The notes under the pieces are model-generated. The model was not told the origin of the DNA and ran no database searches. It was given only the letters and a program-made list of their open reading frames with translations. This document shows positions 1-8,194 of a stretch of DNA of 64,000 bases, one piece after another; position 1 is the stretch's first letter; the number at the start of each line of letters is the position of its first letter. The position numbers were made by a program, and so were the translations under genes. The stretch comes from CAWDZK01 sp963807005 (GTDB lineage: Bacteria > Actinomycetota > Actinomycetes > JACCUZ01), in NCBI GenBank assembly GCA_963807005.1, contig CAWDZK010000004.1, positions 496,001 through 560,000 of the forward strand, written 5' to 3'.

Positions 1-340
1 AGGCCAGCGCGTCGGTGAGCAGCCCGGTGAGCGGCGACTTGGCGACGACGGCGAACTTGGCGCTGGTGGTGAGCGGGGTGCCGACCAGCGGGCTGAACAC
101 GAAGGCGAGCGGCGCTTCGGGTGCAAGCGGCTCGACCCCTGGTGGTGCCAGGTCGAGCAGCAGCCGGACCCCGAGCCCGGCACCCCCGAGGTGGTGCCGG
201 AGCAACCGGTCGGGCAGCGGCACGCGCCAGCTGCTGCCGTCGGTCACGTCGACCACGAGGACGCGCCCGAAGTACCCGCCGGGCACTGGCTCGTTGGCCG
301 GCCCGGTCGCCGCCCCAGCCGGCACCCTTGGCTCAGCCAC
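1..340 (-). CDS. Aldehyde:ferredoxin oxidoreductase (AOR family), N-terminal fragment
   Basis: Only the first ~100 residues are in the window; the gene runs off the left edge. The translation GYFGRVLVVDVTDG, then HLGGAGLGVRLLLD, PPGVEPLAPEAPLAF and FAVVAKSPLTGL is the characteristic N-terminal domain of AOR-family enzymes, which bind a bis-pterin tungsten cofactor and interconvert aldehydes and carboxylates with ferredoxin. The likely start is the GTG at 340, overlapping the stop of the upstream mobA-moaD gene by 8 nt, which suggests translational coupling; GTGs at 325 and 286 are alternatives. The 4Fe-4S cysteines of the family lie further in and cannot be checked. The pterin-cofactor gene directly upstream supports the assignment. 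Substrate is unknown. Confidence 0.8.
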   Translation of the reverse strand, partial: MAEPRVPAGAATGPANEPVPGGYFGRVLVVDVTDGSSWRVPLPDRLLRHHLGGAGLGVRLLLDLAPPGVEPLAPEAPLAFVFSPLVGTPLTTSAKFAVVAKSPLTGLLTDALA

Positions 341-1235
341 CGGCGTCGGCCGACAGGAAGGCGACCGTGTCGCCGGCGTGCAACGGCAGGTGCGGGTCGC
401 GGCCGGTCTGGTCGCCGTTGACCGCGGCGAGCACGTGCCGGTCCAGCACCAGGTCCACCGCGCGAGCAGCCTCACCGACGGTGGCGGCGGTGACCTGTCG
501 CGCGCCACGACCAGCCCGGGTGGCGAGCACGCCGAAGCACTCCACCGTCACGCCCGGCGCCGAGCGCGAGCGGGCGGCGTCGTAGTCGCCCGGATCGTTG
601 ACGTTGACCACCGAGTCGAGGTCCGGGTCGGCACCCCGCAACGCGTGGTCCGTCAGCAGCGCCTCGTCGTCCAGCCGGAGCACGGCAGCCTGCTCGAAGA
701 CGAACGCCGGCCGCAGCCGGTCGGCAGCCACCAGGGCGGCGACCCGGCCCGCGAGGCGGGTCCGGTACGCCGCGGCGAGCGGCTGCGGGTAGCCGCGGGC
801 GACCGGGAGGACCACCTCCAGGTCCGGATCGGTGGACAGCGGCGCCAGCACTCGCCGCACGAACTCCGGATGGAGGAACGGCAGGTCGGTGGAGCACACG
901 AAGGCGGCGTCGCAGCGTCCGGACAGCGCGGCAAGTCCGGTCGCGATGCCCTGCAGCGGCCCGAGGCCCTCGCGCGGGTCGTCGACCACCTCGACGGACG
1001 ACGGCAGCGCGGGCAGCGGCTGGGCCGGCGCACGGACGACCAGGACCGGTCCGAGGCCGGCCCTCCTCAGCACCCCGCAGGTGCGCCGCAGCAGTGTCGA
1101 CCCGTGCCACTCCAGCTCGGCCTTGGGGCGGCCCATCCGCGACGACCGGCCACCGGCCAGCACCACGCCGCCCGCCGCAGCCGCGCTGGTGTCCACCTGG
1201 CGATCGTAGGTCGGTCCCCGCGGTACCACCGTCAC
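333..1235 (-). CDS. MobA-like nucleotidyltransferase fused to a MoaD-like sulfur carrier
   Basis: About 300 residues. Residues ~20-210 form a MobA-type domain (GGVVLAGGRSSRMGRPKAEL signature loop, then CSTDLPFLHPEFV and a NVNDPGDYDAA motif near 210), the family that transfers GMP to molybdopterin. The last ~75 residues resemble MoaD/ThiS ubiquitin-like carriers and end exactly in Gly-Gly (FLSADAGG), the tail that is thiocarboxylated to donate sulfur during molybdopterin synthesis. The AOR gene follows with an overlapping start, so both domains probably serve that enzyme's metal-pterin cofactor. The start is uncertain: GTG at 1235, or a GTG near 1196 giving a shorter leader before the signature loop. 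Confidence 0.85.
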   Translation of the reverse strand: MTVVPRGPTYDRQVDTSAAAAGGVVLAGGRSSRMGRPKAELEWHGSTLLRRTCGVLRRAGLGPVLVVRAPAQPLPALPSSVEVVDDPREGLGPLQGIATGLAALSGRCDAAFVCSTDLPFLHPEFVRRVLAPLSTDPDLEVVLPVARGYPQPLAAAYRTRLAGRVAALVAADRLRPAFVFEQAAVLRLDDEALLTDHALRGADPDLDSVVNVNDPGDYDAARSRSAPGVTVECFGVLATRAGRGARQVTAATVGEAARAVDLVLDRHVLAAVNGDQTGRDPHLPLHAGDTVAFLSADAGG

Positions 1236-1364
1236 CAGCGCGTCGGCCGCCCGGCCGGGACCCCACTAGGCTGGCCGACGGAGTGCCGGGAAGCCTGGTC
1301 GGCGTCGGCGGCGCGCTGCCCGCGCGCCTGCCGCCCGACCCGTGACCCGAGCCGAGGAGCACCC

Positions 1365-2678
1365 GTGACCACCCCCACCCGATCTCCCGCGCTCTTCAGC
1401 CCCGGGTCGTGGTCGGAGACCCGCCGGATCGGCGACATCCTCCGGCAGGAGACCGTCGGCGGCGCACTGCTGCTGCTCGCCAGCGCGGTCGCGCTGGTGT
1501 GGGCCAACGTGGCCGGCACGTCCTACGCCGAGCTGCGGGACACCGTGGTCGGCCCGGAGGCCCTGCACCTGGACCTCACTCTCGCCACCTGGGCGGCCGA
1601 CGGGCTGCTGGCTGTCTTCTTCTTCGTGGCCGGCCTCGAGCTCAAGCGCGAGCTGGTCGCCGGTGACCTGCGAGACCCGCGCCGGGCCGCACTGCCGGTG
1701 GCAGCGGCGGTGGGCGGCATGGCCGTGCCGGCGCTGCTCTATGTCCTCGTCGTCCTCGGGAGCGGCGGCGGCGCGCTACGCGGGTGGGCGATCCCGACGG
1801 CGACCGACATCGCCTTCGCGCTGGCCGTTCTGGCGGTGATCAGCAGCCATCTTCCGTCTGCGCTGCGCACGTTCCTGCTCACGCTGGCGGTTGTCGACGA
1901 CCTGCTCGCCATCACGATCATTGCCGTCTTCTACACCGACGACCTGTCGGTCGTCTGGCTGCTTGCTGCGTTGCTCCCCCTCGCCGCCTTCGCCGTCCTG
2001 GTGCAGCGCCGGGTGCGGTCCTGGTGGGCTCTGCTGCCGCTGGCGGCGCTGACCTGGGTGTTCGTCCACGAGTCGGGTGTGCACGCCACGGTGGCCGGCG
2101 TCCTGCTCGGGTTCGTCGTGCCGGTCGTCCGCTCGGAGGCCGCCGGCGGCCCCGACGCGGGCCCGGGGCTGGCCGAGCACTTCGAGCACCGGTGGCGGCC
2201 GCTGTCCGCCGGCGTCGCCGTCCCCGTGTTCGCCTTCTTCGCCGCCGGGGTCACCGTCGGCGGGCTCGACGGCCTCGGTTCGGCCCTCACCGACCGGGTG
2301 ACCCTCGGGATCATCCTCGGTCTGCTGGTCGGCAAGGCGCTGGGCATCATGGCCGCGTCGGCGCTGGTGGCCCGGTTCACCCACGCGCACCTGGACGACG
2401 AGCTGAGCTGGCTCGATGTCCTCGGGGTGTCCATCCTGGCCGGCATCGGCTTCACCGTCTCGCTGCTCATCGGCGAGCTCGCCTTCGGCATCGGCAGCGA
2501 CCGGGACGCCGACGCCAAGGTCGGCATCCTGGTGGGCTCCCTGCTGGCCGGGGCCGTCGCCGCCGTCATCCTGCGTGCCCGCAACCGCGTGTACCTGCGG
2601 ATCGAGGCGCACGAGAAGCTCGACCGGGACCGGGACGGCGTACCCGACCGGTACGAGGACGGTGTCGATCCGTCCTGA
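1365..2678 (+). CDS. nhaA: Na+/H+ antiporter NhaA
   Basis: 437 residues, a polytopic membrane antiporter exporting sodium for protons. Family landmarks are FFFVAGLELKRELV, PTATDIAFALAVLA and the paired aspartates in LAVVDDLLAITII that bind the ion, followed by the late helix GVSILAGIGFTVSLLIGELA. The start is the GTG at 1365, preceded by GAGGAGC; the open frame upstream is a shadow of the opposite-strand mobA-moaD. An oddity is the hydrophilic C-terminal tail, DRDRDGVPDRYEDG, which matches the DxDxDG calcium-binding loop of thrombospondin-type-3/EF-hand-like repeats. The gene stands alone, divergent from mobA-moaD and convergent with the ArsB-like permease. Confidence 0.95.
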   Translation: MTTPTRSPALFSPGSWSETRRIGDILRQETVGGALLLLASAVALVWANVAGTSYAELRDTVVGPEALHLDLTLATWAADGLLAVFFFVAGLELKRELVAGDLRDPRRAALPVAAAVGGMAVPALLYVLVVLGSGGGALRGWAIPTATDIAFALAVLAVISSHLPSALRTFLLTLAVVDDLLAITIIAVFYTDDLSVVWLLAALLPLAAFAVLVQRRVRSWWALLPLAALTWVFVHESGVHATVAGVLLGFVVPVVRSEAAGGPDAGPGLAEHFEHRWRPLSAGVAVPVFAFFAAGVTVGGLDGLGSALTDRVTLGIILGLLVGKALGIMAASALVARFTHAHLDDELSWLDVLGVSILAGIGFTVSLLIGELAFGIGSDRDADAKVGILVGSLLAGAVAAVILRARNRVYLRIEAHEKLDRDRDGVPDRYEDGVDPS

Positions 2679-2703
2679 GCCAGCACCGGCTCACACGCCT
2701 CCC

Positions 2704-3990
2704 TCAGGCAAAGTACCGGAAGTAGACGTAGGGCCAGGAGATCGTCACGGTCACCAGCGCCACCAGCATGCCGTACTTGGTGAACTGCCAGAACGAGATC
2801 GGGTGGCCGTTGCGGGCCGCTATCCCGATGACGACCACGTTGGCGCTGGCTCCCACCGCGGTGGCGTTGCCGCCGAGGTCGGCGCCGAGCGCGAGCGCCC
2901 ACCACAGCGCCTTGCCCTGGGCCGGGTCCCCCGCGGCGCCCACCAGGTCCTGCACCAGTGGGCTCATCGTGGCGACGTACGGGATGTTGTCCACCAGGCC
3001 GGACAGCACCGCCGAGCCGAACAGCAGCCCGGTCGCGGCCAGGAACGTGCGGTCCCCGACCGCGTCGATGGCGGCCTCGCCCAGTCGCTCGATGACACCG
3101 ACCTCGACCAGGGCCCCGACCATGACGAACAGACCCATGAAGAACACCAGGGTCGGCCACTCCACCTCTTCGAGGTACTCCGCAGGCTCGAGCCGGGAGA
3201 CCGCGACGAGGACACCCGCACCGAGCAGCGCGACCATGGACGGCTCCACGTGCAGCGCCGAGTGCAGGACGAAGCCGACCATCACCAGCAGGAGCACGAT
3301 GCCGGACCGGAGCAGCAGGGCCGGGTTGCGCACCACCTCGCGCTCGTCCAGGGCCATCACGGCGGCCACCCGCTCGGGGTGGTAGACCAGCGCCTTGCGG
3401 AACATCACCCGGCACATGAGGACGAACACCGCCAGCAGGACGACGACGACCGGCGCCAGGTTGATGACGAAGTCGTTGAACGAGAGGTCGGCCCTGCTGG
3501 CGATGATGATGTTCGGCGGGTCGCCGATGAGCGTCGCCGCGCCGCCGATGTTCGACGCCATCGCCTCGGCCAGCAGGAACGGGATCGGGGGCACCCCGAG
3601 GCGCTCGCAGACCAGCAGTGTGACCGGCGCGATGAGCAGCACGGTGGTGACGTTGTCGAGCAGCGCGGACGCGACCGCCGTGATGACGATGAGCAGCACC
3701 ATCACGGCGAAGGGCCGGCCGCGGGCTCGCTTCGCGGCCCAGATGGCGAGGTAGTCGAAGACCCCGGTCTGCCGAAGTACCGAGACGATGACCATCATCC
3801 CGAACAGCAGGAAGATGACGTTCCAGTCGACCCCCGTCTCCTCGCTGAAGAACGCCACGTGCGCGTCGACGACGCCCAGCAGGACCATCGCGCCGGCGCC
3901 GGCCAGGGCGGCAGCGACCCGGTGGATGCGCTCGGTCGCGATGAGGGCGTAGGCCGCGACGAACGCGACGACGACGAGCACCTCGGTCAT
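2704..3990 (-). CDS. ArsB/NhaD-type (SLC13-like) ion transporter
   Basis: 428 residues with about eleven hydrophobic segments, an inner-membrane permease of the ion transporter superfamily (ArsB, NhaD, P protein). The two inverted halves each carry a family motif: NIGGAATLIGDPPNIIIA around residue 160 and DLGGNATAVGASANVVVIG around 385. No ArsR or ArsC gene is nearby, so arsenite export is not supported; sodium, anion or dicarboxylate transport is possible. It overlaps the CBS-domain gene by 4 nt (ATGA), implying co-expression and perhaps regulation of transport by the CBS protein. It converges on nhaA with only 25 nt between stops. Confidence 0.85.
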   Translation of the reverse strand: MTEVLVVVAFVAAYALIATERIHRVAAALAGAGAMVLLGVVDAHVAFFSEETGVDWNVIFLLFGMMVIVSVLRQTGVFDYLAIWAAKRARGRPFAVMVLLIVITAVASALLDNVTTVLLIAPVTLLVCERLGVPPIPFLLAEAMASNIGGAATLIGDPPNIIIASRADLSFNDFVINLAPVVVVLLAVFVLMCRVMFRKALVYHPERVAAVMALDEREVVRNPALLLRSGIVLLLVMVGFVLHSALHVEPSMVALLGAGVLVAVSRLEPAEYLEEVEWPTLVFFMGLFVMVGALVEVGVIERLGEAAIDAVGDRTFLAATGLLFGSAVLSGLVDNIPYVATMSPLVQDLVGAAGDPAQGKALWWALALGADLGGNATAVGASANVVVIGIAARNGHPISFWQFTKYGMLVALVTVTISWPYVYFRYFA

Positions 3991-4448
3991 TCAGCGGCCT
4001 CGTTCTCGAGCAGCGCCGACAACAGCCTGCTCGCCGTCACGGCGCCCACGACCTTGCCACCCTCGACGACCGCAACCAGCGGGCTGTGCCGCTTCGCCAT
4101 CACAGCGGCGACCTCCATCGTCGTCGCGTCCGCGTCCACGACCGGCAGCTCGTCGGCGTCCTGGGCTCTGGGGAGCAGGTCACGGACCGGCACCTCGGTG
4201 AGCCGCCCCATGATGTCGGCCGCACCATCCTCGTCCAGCGCCCGGGCCAGCCCGGGGTCGTCCTGGAGGTAGGCGGGCATGAGGAACCGGAGCACCTGGG
4301 ACCCCGGCAGGATCGTGTACGGCTCCCGGTCGCCGGTGCACACGATCAGCCCGGGCAGCCGCCTCCGGGCCATCTCCCGGGCGGCATCGAGAGCGTCCCC
4401 GTCGACGTCGACGATGGGGAACGGCTCGGCGAGGTCACTTGCCCGCAT
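3987..4448 (-). CDS. CBS-domain pair protein
   Basis: 153 residues, soluble, with tandem CBS modules: residues ~1-65 (MRASDLAEPFPIVDVDGDAL, ARRRLPGLIVC) and ~85-150 (VRDLLPRAQDADELPVVDAD, AVMAKRHSPLVAVVEGGKVVGAV). CBS pairs bind adenosyl nucleotides and gate partner proteins. The start chosen is the ATG at 4448, which has GGAG about 9 nt upstream; the longer open frame runs through the tRNA-Pro gene and is not real. Its stop overlaps the start of the permease gene, so it is probably that transporter's regulatory subunit. Ligand unknown. Confidence 0.85.
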   Translation of the reverse strand: MRASDLAEPFPIVDVDGDALDAAREMARRRLPGLIVCTGDREPYTILPGSQVLRFLMPAYLQDDPGLARALDEDGAADIMGRLTEVPVRDLLPRAQDADELPVVDADATTMEVAAVMAKRHSPLVAVVEGGKVVGAVTASRLLSALLENEAAE

Positions 4449-4631
4449 CCGGCTGCTCCGTTTCTGTGTGCAGGGCGCCGGGCGGCGTGCCGCCGCGCCG
4501 GCCTGGGGTCCGTCTGGCGGCGATCCTTTCAGAGCCGGCCGGCGGCGCCCGGAGCCGGAGTGGGCGAGAACAAGCCCATGACCCGGCCGTCGGGGAGTCA
4601 GGAGGCGAACCTGGCGCCACCCAGGTGCAGA

Positions 4632-4663
4632 AGGCGGTCCGGTCCTGTCGGACCGAACCGCCT
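4632..4663 (-). terminator. Hairpin downstream of tRNA-Pro
   Basis: AGGCGGT-C-CGGTCC, loop TGTC, GGACCG-A-ACCGCCT folds into a 13-bp stem with one C/A mismatch. It lies about 20 nt past the tRNA 3' end. There is no T-tract, as is common for high-GC actinobacterial terminators. Confidence 0.6.
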
Positions 4664-4683
4664 CTGACCTGCAACCTCTCCGG

Positions 4684-4757
<74 letters not shown>

Positions 4758-4934
4758 GAACCCGGCGATGACCGCCGGAAGGCGGGGCAACTCTAGCGCA
4801 GCGGGCCGGCCGCTCGGACGGCCGCCGACCCCCCGCGGCGAGCACCAACGGCGGCGCAACGCCGGGCGTCGGCACCATCGGCACGCCGTCGGCTGGTTGT
4901 CCCGTCGTGGGGGCCTGGCAGTCGTGGGCCGCTC

Positions 4935-5486
4935 TCAGAACCCGGGCGGGTCAGGGCCGGCGACCGGGCACCGGCCCTCGCTCCGGCCGCAGGCGCCCGT
5001 GTCGCAGAGCCGACAGGTCCATCGGGTCGCCCCGGCGCCACGCGCCAGCCCGGCCAGCACCCGGCCGGCAAGGTCCGCCAGCTGCTCCTGGTCGGCCGGC
5101 GGCAGCGCGTCCAGCGCCGAGCCCAGCAGCGCACCTCGGGACCGGGTGACGCGCAGCGCGGCCCGTCGGCCGGCCGGCGTGAGCCGGACCACCGTCGTGC
5201 GGCCGTCCGGCCCCGGCGCGCGACGTACGAGGACGTCCCGCTCGAGTCGGTCGACGAGCCGCACCGTGCCGGAGTGGGTCAGGCCCAGGACCTGTCTCAG
5301 CAGGTCGATGCTGGGCTCCCGAAGGAAGTGGTGCAGCGCGGACAGGGCCGCCGCGCCGGACTCGGCCTGCCCCGATGCCTGCTCGGTGGCCGTGGAGATG
5401 CGGTCGGTCAGGGCCAGGGCCAGCGCCCCGAGGACGTTCGCGGCACGGGAGGCTGCCGGTGTGGCGGACGACTCGGGTGCCGCCAT
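4935..5486 (-). CDS. MarR-family transcriptional regulator
   Basis: 183 residues. A winged helix-turn-helix spans ~50-120 (ALHHFLREPSIDLLRQVLGL, HSGTVRLVDRLERDVLVRR, DGRTTVVRLTPAGR), the MarR dimer fold. The C terminus has a cysteine cluster, CRLCDTGACGRSEGRCPV (C-x2-C-x4-C-x6-C), suggesting metal or redox sensing; this tail occurs in some actinobacterial MarR proteins. It is downstream of, and 17 nt from, the DUF3224 gene, and their shared promoter contains an inverted repeat that may be its operator, so autoregulation is likely. Effector unknown. Confidence 0.88.
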   Translation of the reverse strand: MAAPESSATPAASRAANVLGALALALTDRISTATEQASGQAESGAAALSALHHFLREPSIDLLRQVLGLTHSGTVRLVDRLERDVLVRRAPGPDGRTTVVRLTPAGRRAALRVTRSRGALLGSALDALPPADQEQLADLAGRVLAGLARGAGATRWTCRLCDTGACGRSEGRCPVAGPDPPGF

Positions 5487-5503
5487 GGCAGGTTGCCGCC
5501 CTG

Positions 5504-5896
5504 TCAGCCGAGCTCGTAGTCGAGTGTCACCGACGCCTGGTCGCCCATCGGCGCCGTGAAGGTTCCAGTGCCGGAGATCCCGGCCAGCGCGCCGGCACCG
5601 GAGCCGGCGACCACCGTCAGGGCTCCCGCAGCAGTCGCGCCGTCGAAGGTGCCGGTGCTGCGCAGCACGAACGAGCCGGTCCTCCCCCCGACGGACCCGG
5701 TGACGGTGTGCACGCCGACGAACTCGGCCGCGTCGGCAGCCGTGTAGGCCATGATCCAGCGCACGTCGGACCGGCCCTCGATGTCGCCGGCGAGGGCCTG
5801 TACGACGGCGGCCTGGGTGAGCTTGCCGGGATCGCGCTCCTCGTACGTCTGCTCGTCCCAGCTCTGCACGGTGAAGGTGGATCGGGCAACGGTCAT
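5504..5896 (-). CDS. DUF3224 family protein
   Basis: 130 residues, small and soluble, with the DUF3224 pattern: an N-terminal FTVQSWDEQTYEE, a central YTAADAAEFVGVHTVTGSVG, and a C-terminal GISGTGTFTAPMGDQASVTLDYEL. The fold is probably an allene-oxide-cyclase-like barrel; no biochemical role is established. The ATG at 5896 is chosen because a promoter -10 box ends 6 nt before it, so the transcript would be leaderless. It is the first gene of an operon with the MarR regulator. Confidence 0.85.
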   Translation of the reverse strand: MTVARSTFTVQSWDEQTYEERDPGKLTQAAVVQALAGDIEGRSDVRWIMAYTAADAAEFVGVHTVTGSVGGRTGSFVLRSTGTFDGATAAGALTVVAGSGAGALAGISGTGTFTAPMGDQASVTLDYELG

Positions 5897-5902
5897 GAGT
5901 CC

Positions 5903-5931
5903 GTTATATGCCTGATGCACACATATGTCCA
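5903..5931 (-). promoter_or_regulatory. Sigma-70-type promoter of DUF3224-marR, predicted leaderless
   Basis: On the minus strand TGGACA (5931-5926), a 17-nt spacer, then TATAAC (5908-5903). The ATG begins 6 nt after the -10 box, where transcription should start, so the mRNA would have no 5' leader. The A/T content here stands out against the surrounding DNA. Confidence 0.8.
5906..5926. promoter_or_regulatory. Candidate MarR operator
   Basis: Inverted repeat ATATG - 11 nt - CATAT lying across the spacer and -10 box of the DUF3224-marR promoter. Position and symmetry fit repression by the MarR protein encoded in the same operon; assignment is inference. Confidence 0.45.
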
Positions 5932-5934
5932 GGG

Positions 5935-6396
5935 TCACTCGTGACCGGGTACCCGGGTGTGCTCGGTCACCATCCGGGCGAACTCGCCGGCCTGCCGCCG
6001 CGCCCGGTCCCCCTCGGACTTCTGCACGCCCATGGCCGCCAGCGCCTCGCCGTCGGAGAGGTCCAGCAGCATCCACGGGTCGTCCCGGAGCAGCCGGACA
6101 CCGATCACCTCGGCCCACTCCAGCCGCCGGCGCCCGATCACGTTGACGACCAGGACCCCGGCGTCGGAGGCCTCGACCCGTACGTCGGCCAGTCGGTGCA
6201 GGAAGAACACCACGGCGAGGGCGACCACGACGACACCGATCCGCGACCCGAGGTCCCAGGGGTGCGGTCCCCCGCTCGGCAGGGCGACCGCGAGCGCCAC
6301 CAGTGTGAGCAGGACCGCCGCCGCGACCGAGTAGACGACGACGCGGGCCCGCACCGGCCGGAGGACGGTGCGCCCCGGGTCGGGACGCCGGCTCAC
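5935..6396 (-). CDS. PH-domain-like membrane protein
   Basis: 153 residues. Two hydrophobic segments near residues 15-38 (VVVYSVAAAVLLTLVALAVA) and 50-68 (GVVVVALAVVFFLHRL) are followed by a bacterial PH-like domain (VRVEASDAGVLVVNVIGRRR, LEWAEVIGVRL, WMLLDLSDGEAL). The start is the GTG at 6396, overlapping the hisG stop by 4 nt, so it is the last gene of the hisE-hisG operon. A small PH-domain membrane protein after hisG recurs in actinobacteria, as far as I recall, but its function is unknown. Confidence 0.75.
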   Translation of the reverse strand: MSRRPDPGRTVLRPVRARVVVYSVAAAVLLTLVALAVALPSGGPHPWDLGSRIGVVVVALAVVFFLHRLADVRVEASDAGVLVVNVIGRRRLEWAEVIGVRLLRDDPWMLLDLSDGEALAAMGVQKSEGDRARRQAGEFARMVTEHTRVPGHE

Positions 6397-7238
6397 AGCC
6401 GGCAGGCGTGGATGTCGGTGACGAGGATGCCCCGGGCGCCGATCTCCCACAGCTCGTCCATGATCTTGTTGGTCTCGGCCCGGGGCACCATGGCACGCAC
6501 GGCCACCCAGTCCCGGTCGTGCAGCGGCGACACCGTCGGGGACTCGATGCCGGGGGTGAGCCGGACGGCGTCCTCGACGAGGTCAGCCCGGATGTCGTAG
6601 TCGACCAGCACGTACCGGCGGGCGATGATGACCCCCTGCATCCGGCGCACCATCTGGCCCACCACCGCGGACTGCGTCGCGCCGTTGCGCTGCACGAGGA
6701 CCGCCTCGGACTCGAGGATCGGCTCGCCCACGACCTCCAGACCGGCCTGGCGCAGCGTCGTGCCGGTCGACACGACGTCGGCGATGACGTCGGCCACACC
6801 CAGCCGGACCGCGGTCTCGACGGCGCCGTCCAGCCGGACGACCTCGGCGTCGATGCCGCGATCGGCGAAGTACTTCGCCAGCAGCCCGCCGTACGACGTC
6901 GCCACCCGCTTGCCGGCGAAGTCCGCCACCGTAGTGGCCGAGCCGGGCCTGGCTGCGAACCGGAACGTCGACTCGGCGAAGCCCAGCGGGAGGATCTCCT
7001 CGGCGGGCGCTCCGCTGTCGAGCAGCAGGTCCCGACCGGTGATGCCCACGTCCAGCTCGCCCGACCCGACGTAGGTCGCGATGTCGCGGGGACGGAGGAA
7101 GAAGAACTCGGTGTCGTTGCCCGGGTCGTGCAGGATCAGCTCGCGCGGGTCGGACCGCTGGCGGTAGCCGGACTCGCGCAGCATGTCTGCGGCGGGCTCG
7201 GCGAGGGAGCCTTTGTTGGGCACGGCGACGCGCAGCAC
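6393..7238 (-). CDS. hisG: ATP phosphoribosyltransferase
   Basis: 281 residues, the long self-sufficient form with a C-terminal histidine-binding regulatory domain, so no HisZ is needed. It condenses ATP and PRPP, the first and feedback-controlled step of histidine synthesis. Landmarks: VPNKGSLAEPAADMLRESGY at the N terminus, ELDVGITGRDLLLDSG, and the PRPP loop DVVSTGTTLRQAGL. The GTG at 7238 is preceded by GAGAGG and gives the typical N terminus. hisE lies 26 nt upstream. Confidence 0.97.
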   Translation of the reverse strand: MLRVAVPNKGSLAEPAADMLRESGYRQRSDPRELILHDPGNDTEFFFLRPRDIATYVGSGELDVGITGRDLLLDSGAPAEEILPLGFAESTFRFAARPGSATTVADFAGKRVATSYGGLLAKYFADRGIDAEVVRLDGAVETAVRLGVADVIADVVSTGTTLRQAGLEVVGEPILESEAVLVQRNGATQSAVVGQMVRRMQGVIIARRYVLVDYDIRADLVEDAVRLTPGIESPTVSPLHDRDWVAVRAMVPRAETNKIMDELWEIGARGILVTDIHACRL

Positions 7239-7264
7239 GGCAGGGCCTCTCGGGTGGTGGTGGC

Positions 7265-7528
7265 TCAGAGTCGAGCGTAGACGTCGTCGAGCGTGAGGCC
7301 ACGCGCCAGCATGAGGACTTGCAGGTGGTACAGCAGCTGGGAGATCTCCTCGGCGGCTCGCTCGCGCGACTCGTGCTCGGCGGCCATCCAGACCTCGGCG
7401 GCCTCCTCGACGACCTTCTTGCCGATCGCATGCACGCCGGCGTCGAGCTCGGCGACGGTCCGGGACCCGGCGGGCCTGCTGGCGGCCTTCTCGCTGAGCT
7501 CGGCGTACAGCGCGTCGAAGGACTTCAC
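7265..7528 (-). CDS. hisE: Phosphoribosyl-ATP pyrophosphatase
   Basis: 87 residues, an all-alpha MazG-like enzyme hydrolysing phosphoribosyl-ATP to phosphoribosyl-AMP, the step after HisG. The metal-binding acidic pairs are visible in KKVVEEAAEVWMAAE and AAEEISQLLYHLQVLMLARG. It is a stand-alone HisE, not fused to HisI, as usual in actinobacteria, and heads the hisE-hisG-PH operon. Confidence 0.96.
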   Translation of the reverse strand: MKSFDALYAELSEKAASRPAGSRTVAELDAGVHAIGKKVVEEAAEVWMAAEHESRERAAEEISQLLYHLQVLMLARGLTLDDVYARL

Positions 7529-7597
7529 CCGCTGATCGTCTCAGAGGGGCGGCGCCGTGAGCTCGGTCGTCCGACCAGCGGGCTCGCGGGAACGCCG

Positions 7598-8020
7598 TCA
7601 GGGCAGCCGCGGCAGGCCGTCGTCGCCCAGCGGCCACCCCGGGTTGTGCGCGAGCTCCCAGGCGTGCCCGTCGGGGTCGGCGACGATCGCGCTGTAGCCA
7701 CCCCACTCGGCCCGTGCGGGGGCGCGCAGGAGGGCTGCCCCGGCCGCGAGGAACTCGGCGACCGCCGCGTCGACGTCCGCCGGCGAGCCCAGGTTGATCG
7801 CGAGGTGCACCCGCCGGTCGTGACCACTCGGCACGTCGTCGCCCGCGTCCCGCGACATCTCCTGCAGCGGGTAGAGCGCGAGCAGCGGACCGGCGGTGCG
7901 GAACACCGCGAAGTCGTCCATGTCCACTCCGGCCTCCCAGCCAAGGGCCAGGTAGAAGGCCTTGGACCGGGCGACGTCCTCGACCCCGAGGGTGACCAGC
8001 GAGCAGCGGGCGGGAACCAT
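7598..8020 (-). CDS. VOC (glyoxalase/dioxygenase superfamily) protein
   Basis: 140 residues with paired beta-alpha-beta-beta-beta modules: residues 1-55 (LVTLGVEDVARSKAFYLALG) and 70-130 (VHLAINLGSPADVDAAVAEF, IVADPDGHAWELAHNPGW). The terminal DPDGHAWEL segment is diagnostic of the fold. Members include lyases, dioxygenases and drug-binding proteins; nothing here picks a substrate. It stands apart (174 nt from ribH, 69 nt from hisE) and I found no clear terminator on either side. Confidence 0.8.
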   Translation of the reverse strand: MVPARCSLVTLGVEDVARSKAFYLALGWEAGVDMDDFAVFRTAGPLLALYPLQEMSRDAGDDVPSGHDRRVHLAINLGSPADVDAAVAEFLAAGAALLRAPARAEWGGYSAIVADPDGHAWELAHNPGWPLGDDGLPRLP

Positions 8021-8194
8021 GGCATCACCGTAGATCGCGGCGGCGACACGGACGACGGCAGAGCGACGTCGTTGCCCGTCGACAGGACCTTCCTCGCCCG
8101 TTGTGCCGTCGTTGGTGTCACCTGGTGCCGGCCGGGATGACTCGAGCGTGGACGCACACCTGTGCCGTGGTCCGTCTCGGCGGCGGTACGACGG

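Noticed and set aside
15..1364. Long plus-strand open frame continuous with nhaA
   Set aside because: It is antisense to mobA-moaD, has low-complexity Arg/Gln composition and no family match; NhaA homology begins at GTG 1365.
2704..4448. Arsenic resistance operon
   Set aside because: The permease is ArsB-like only at superfamily level and there is no arsR, arsC or arsA nearby.
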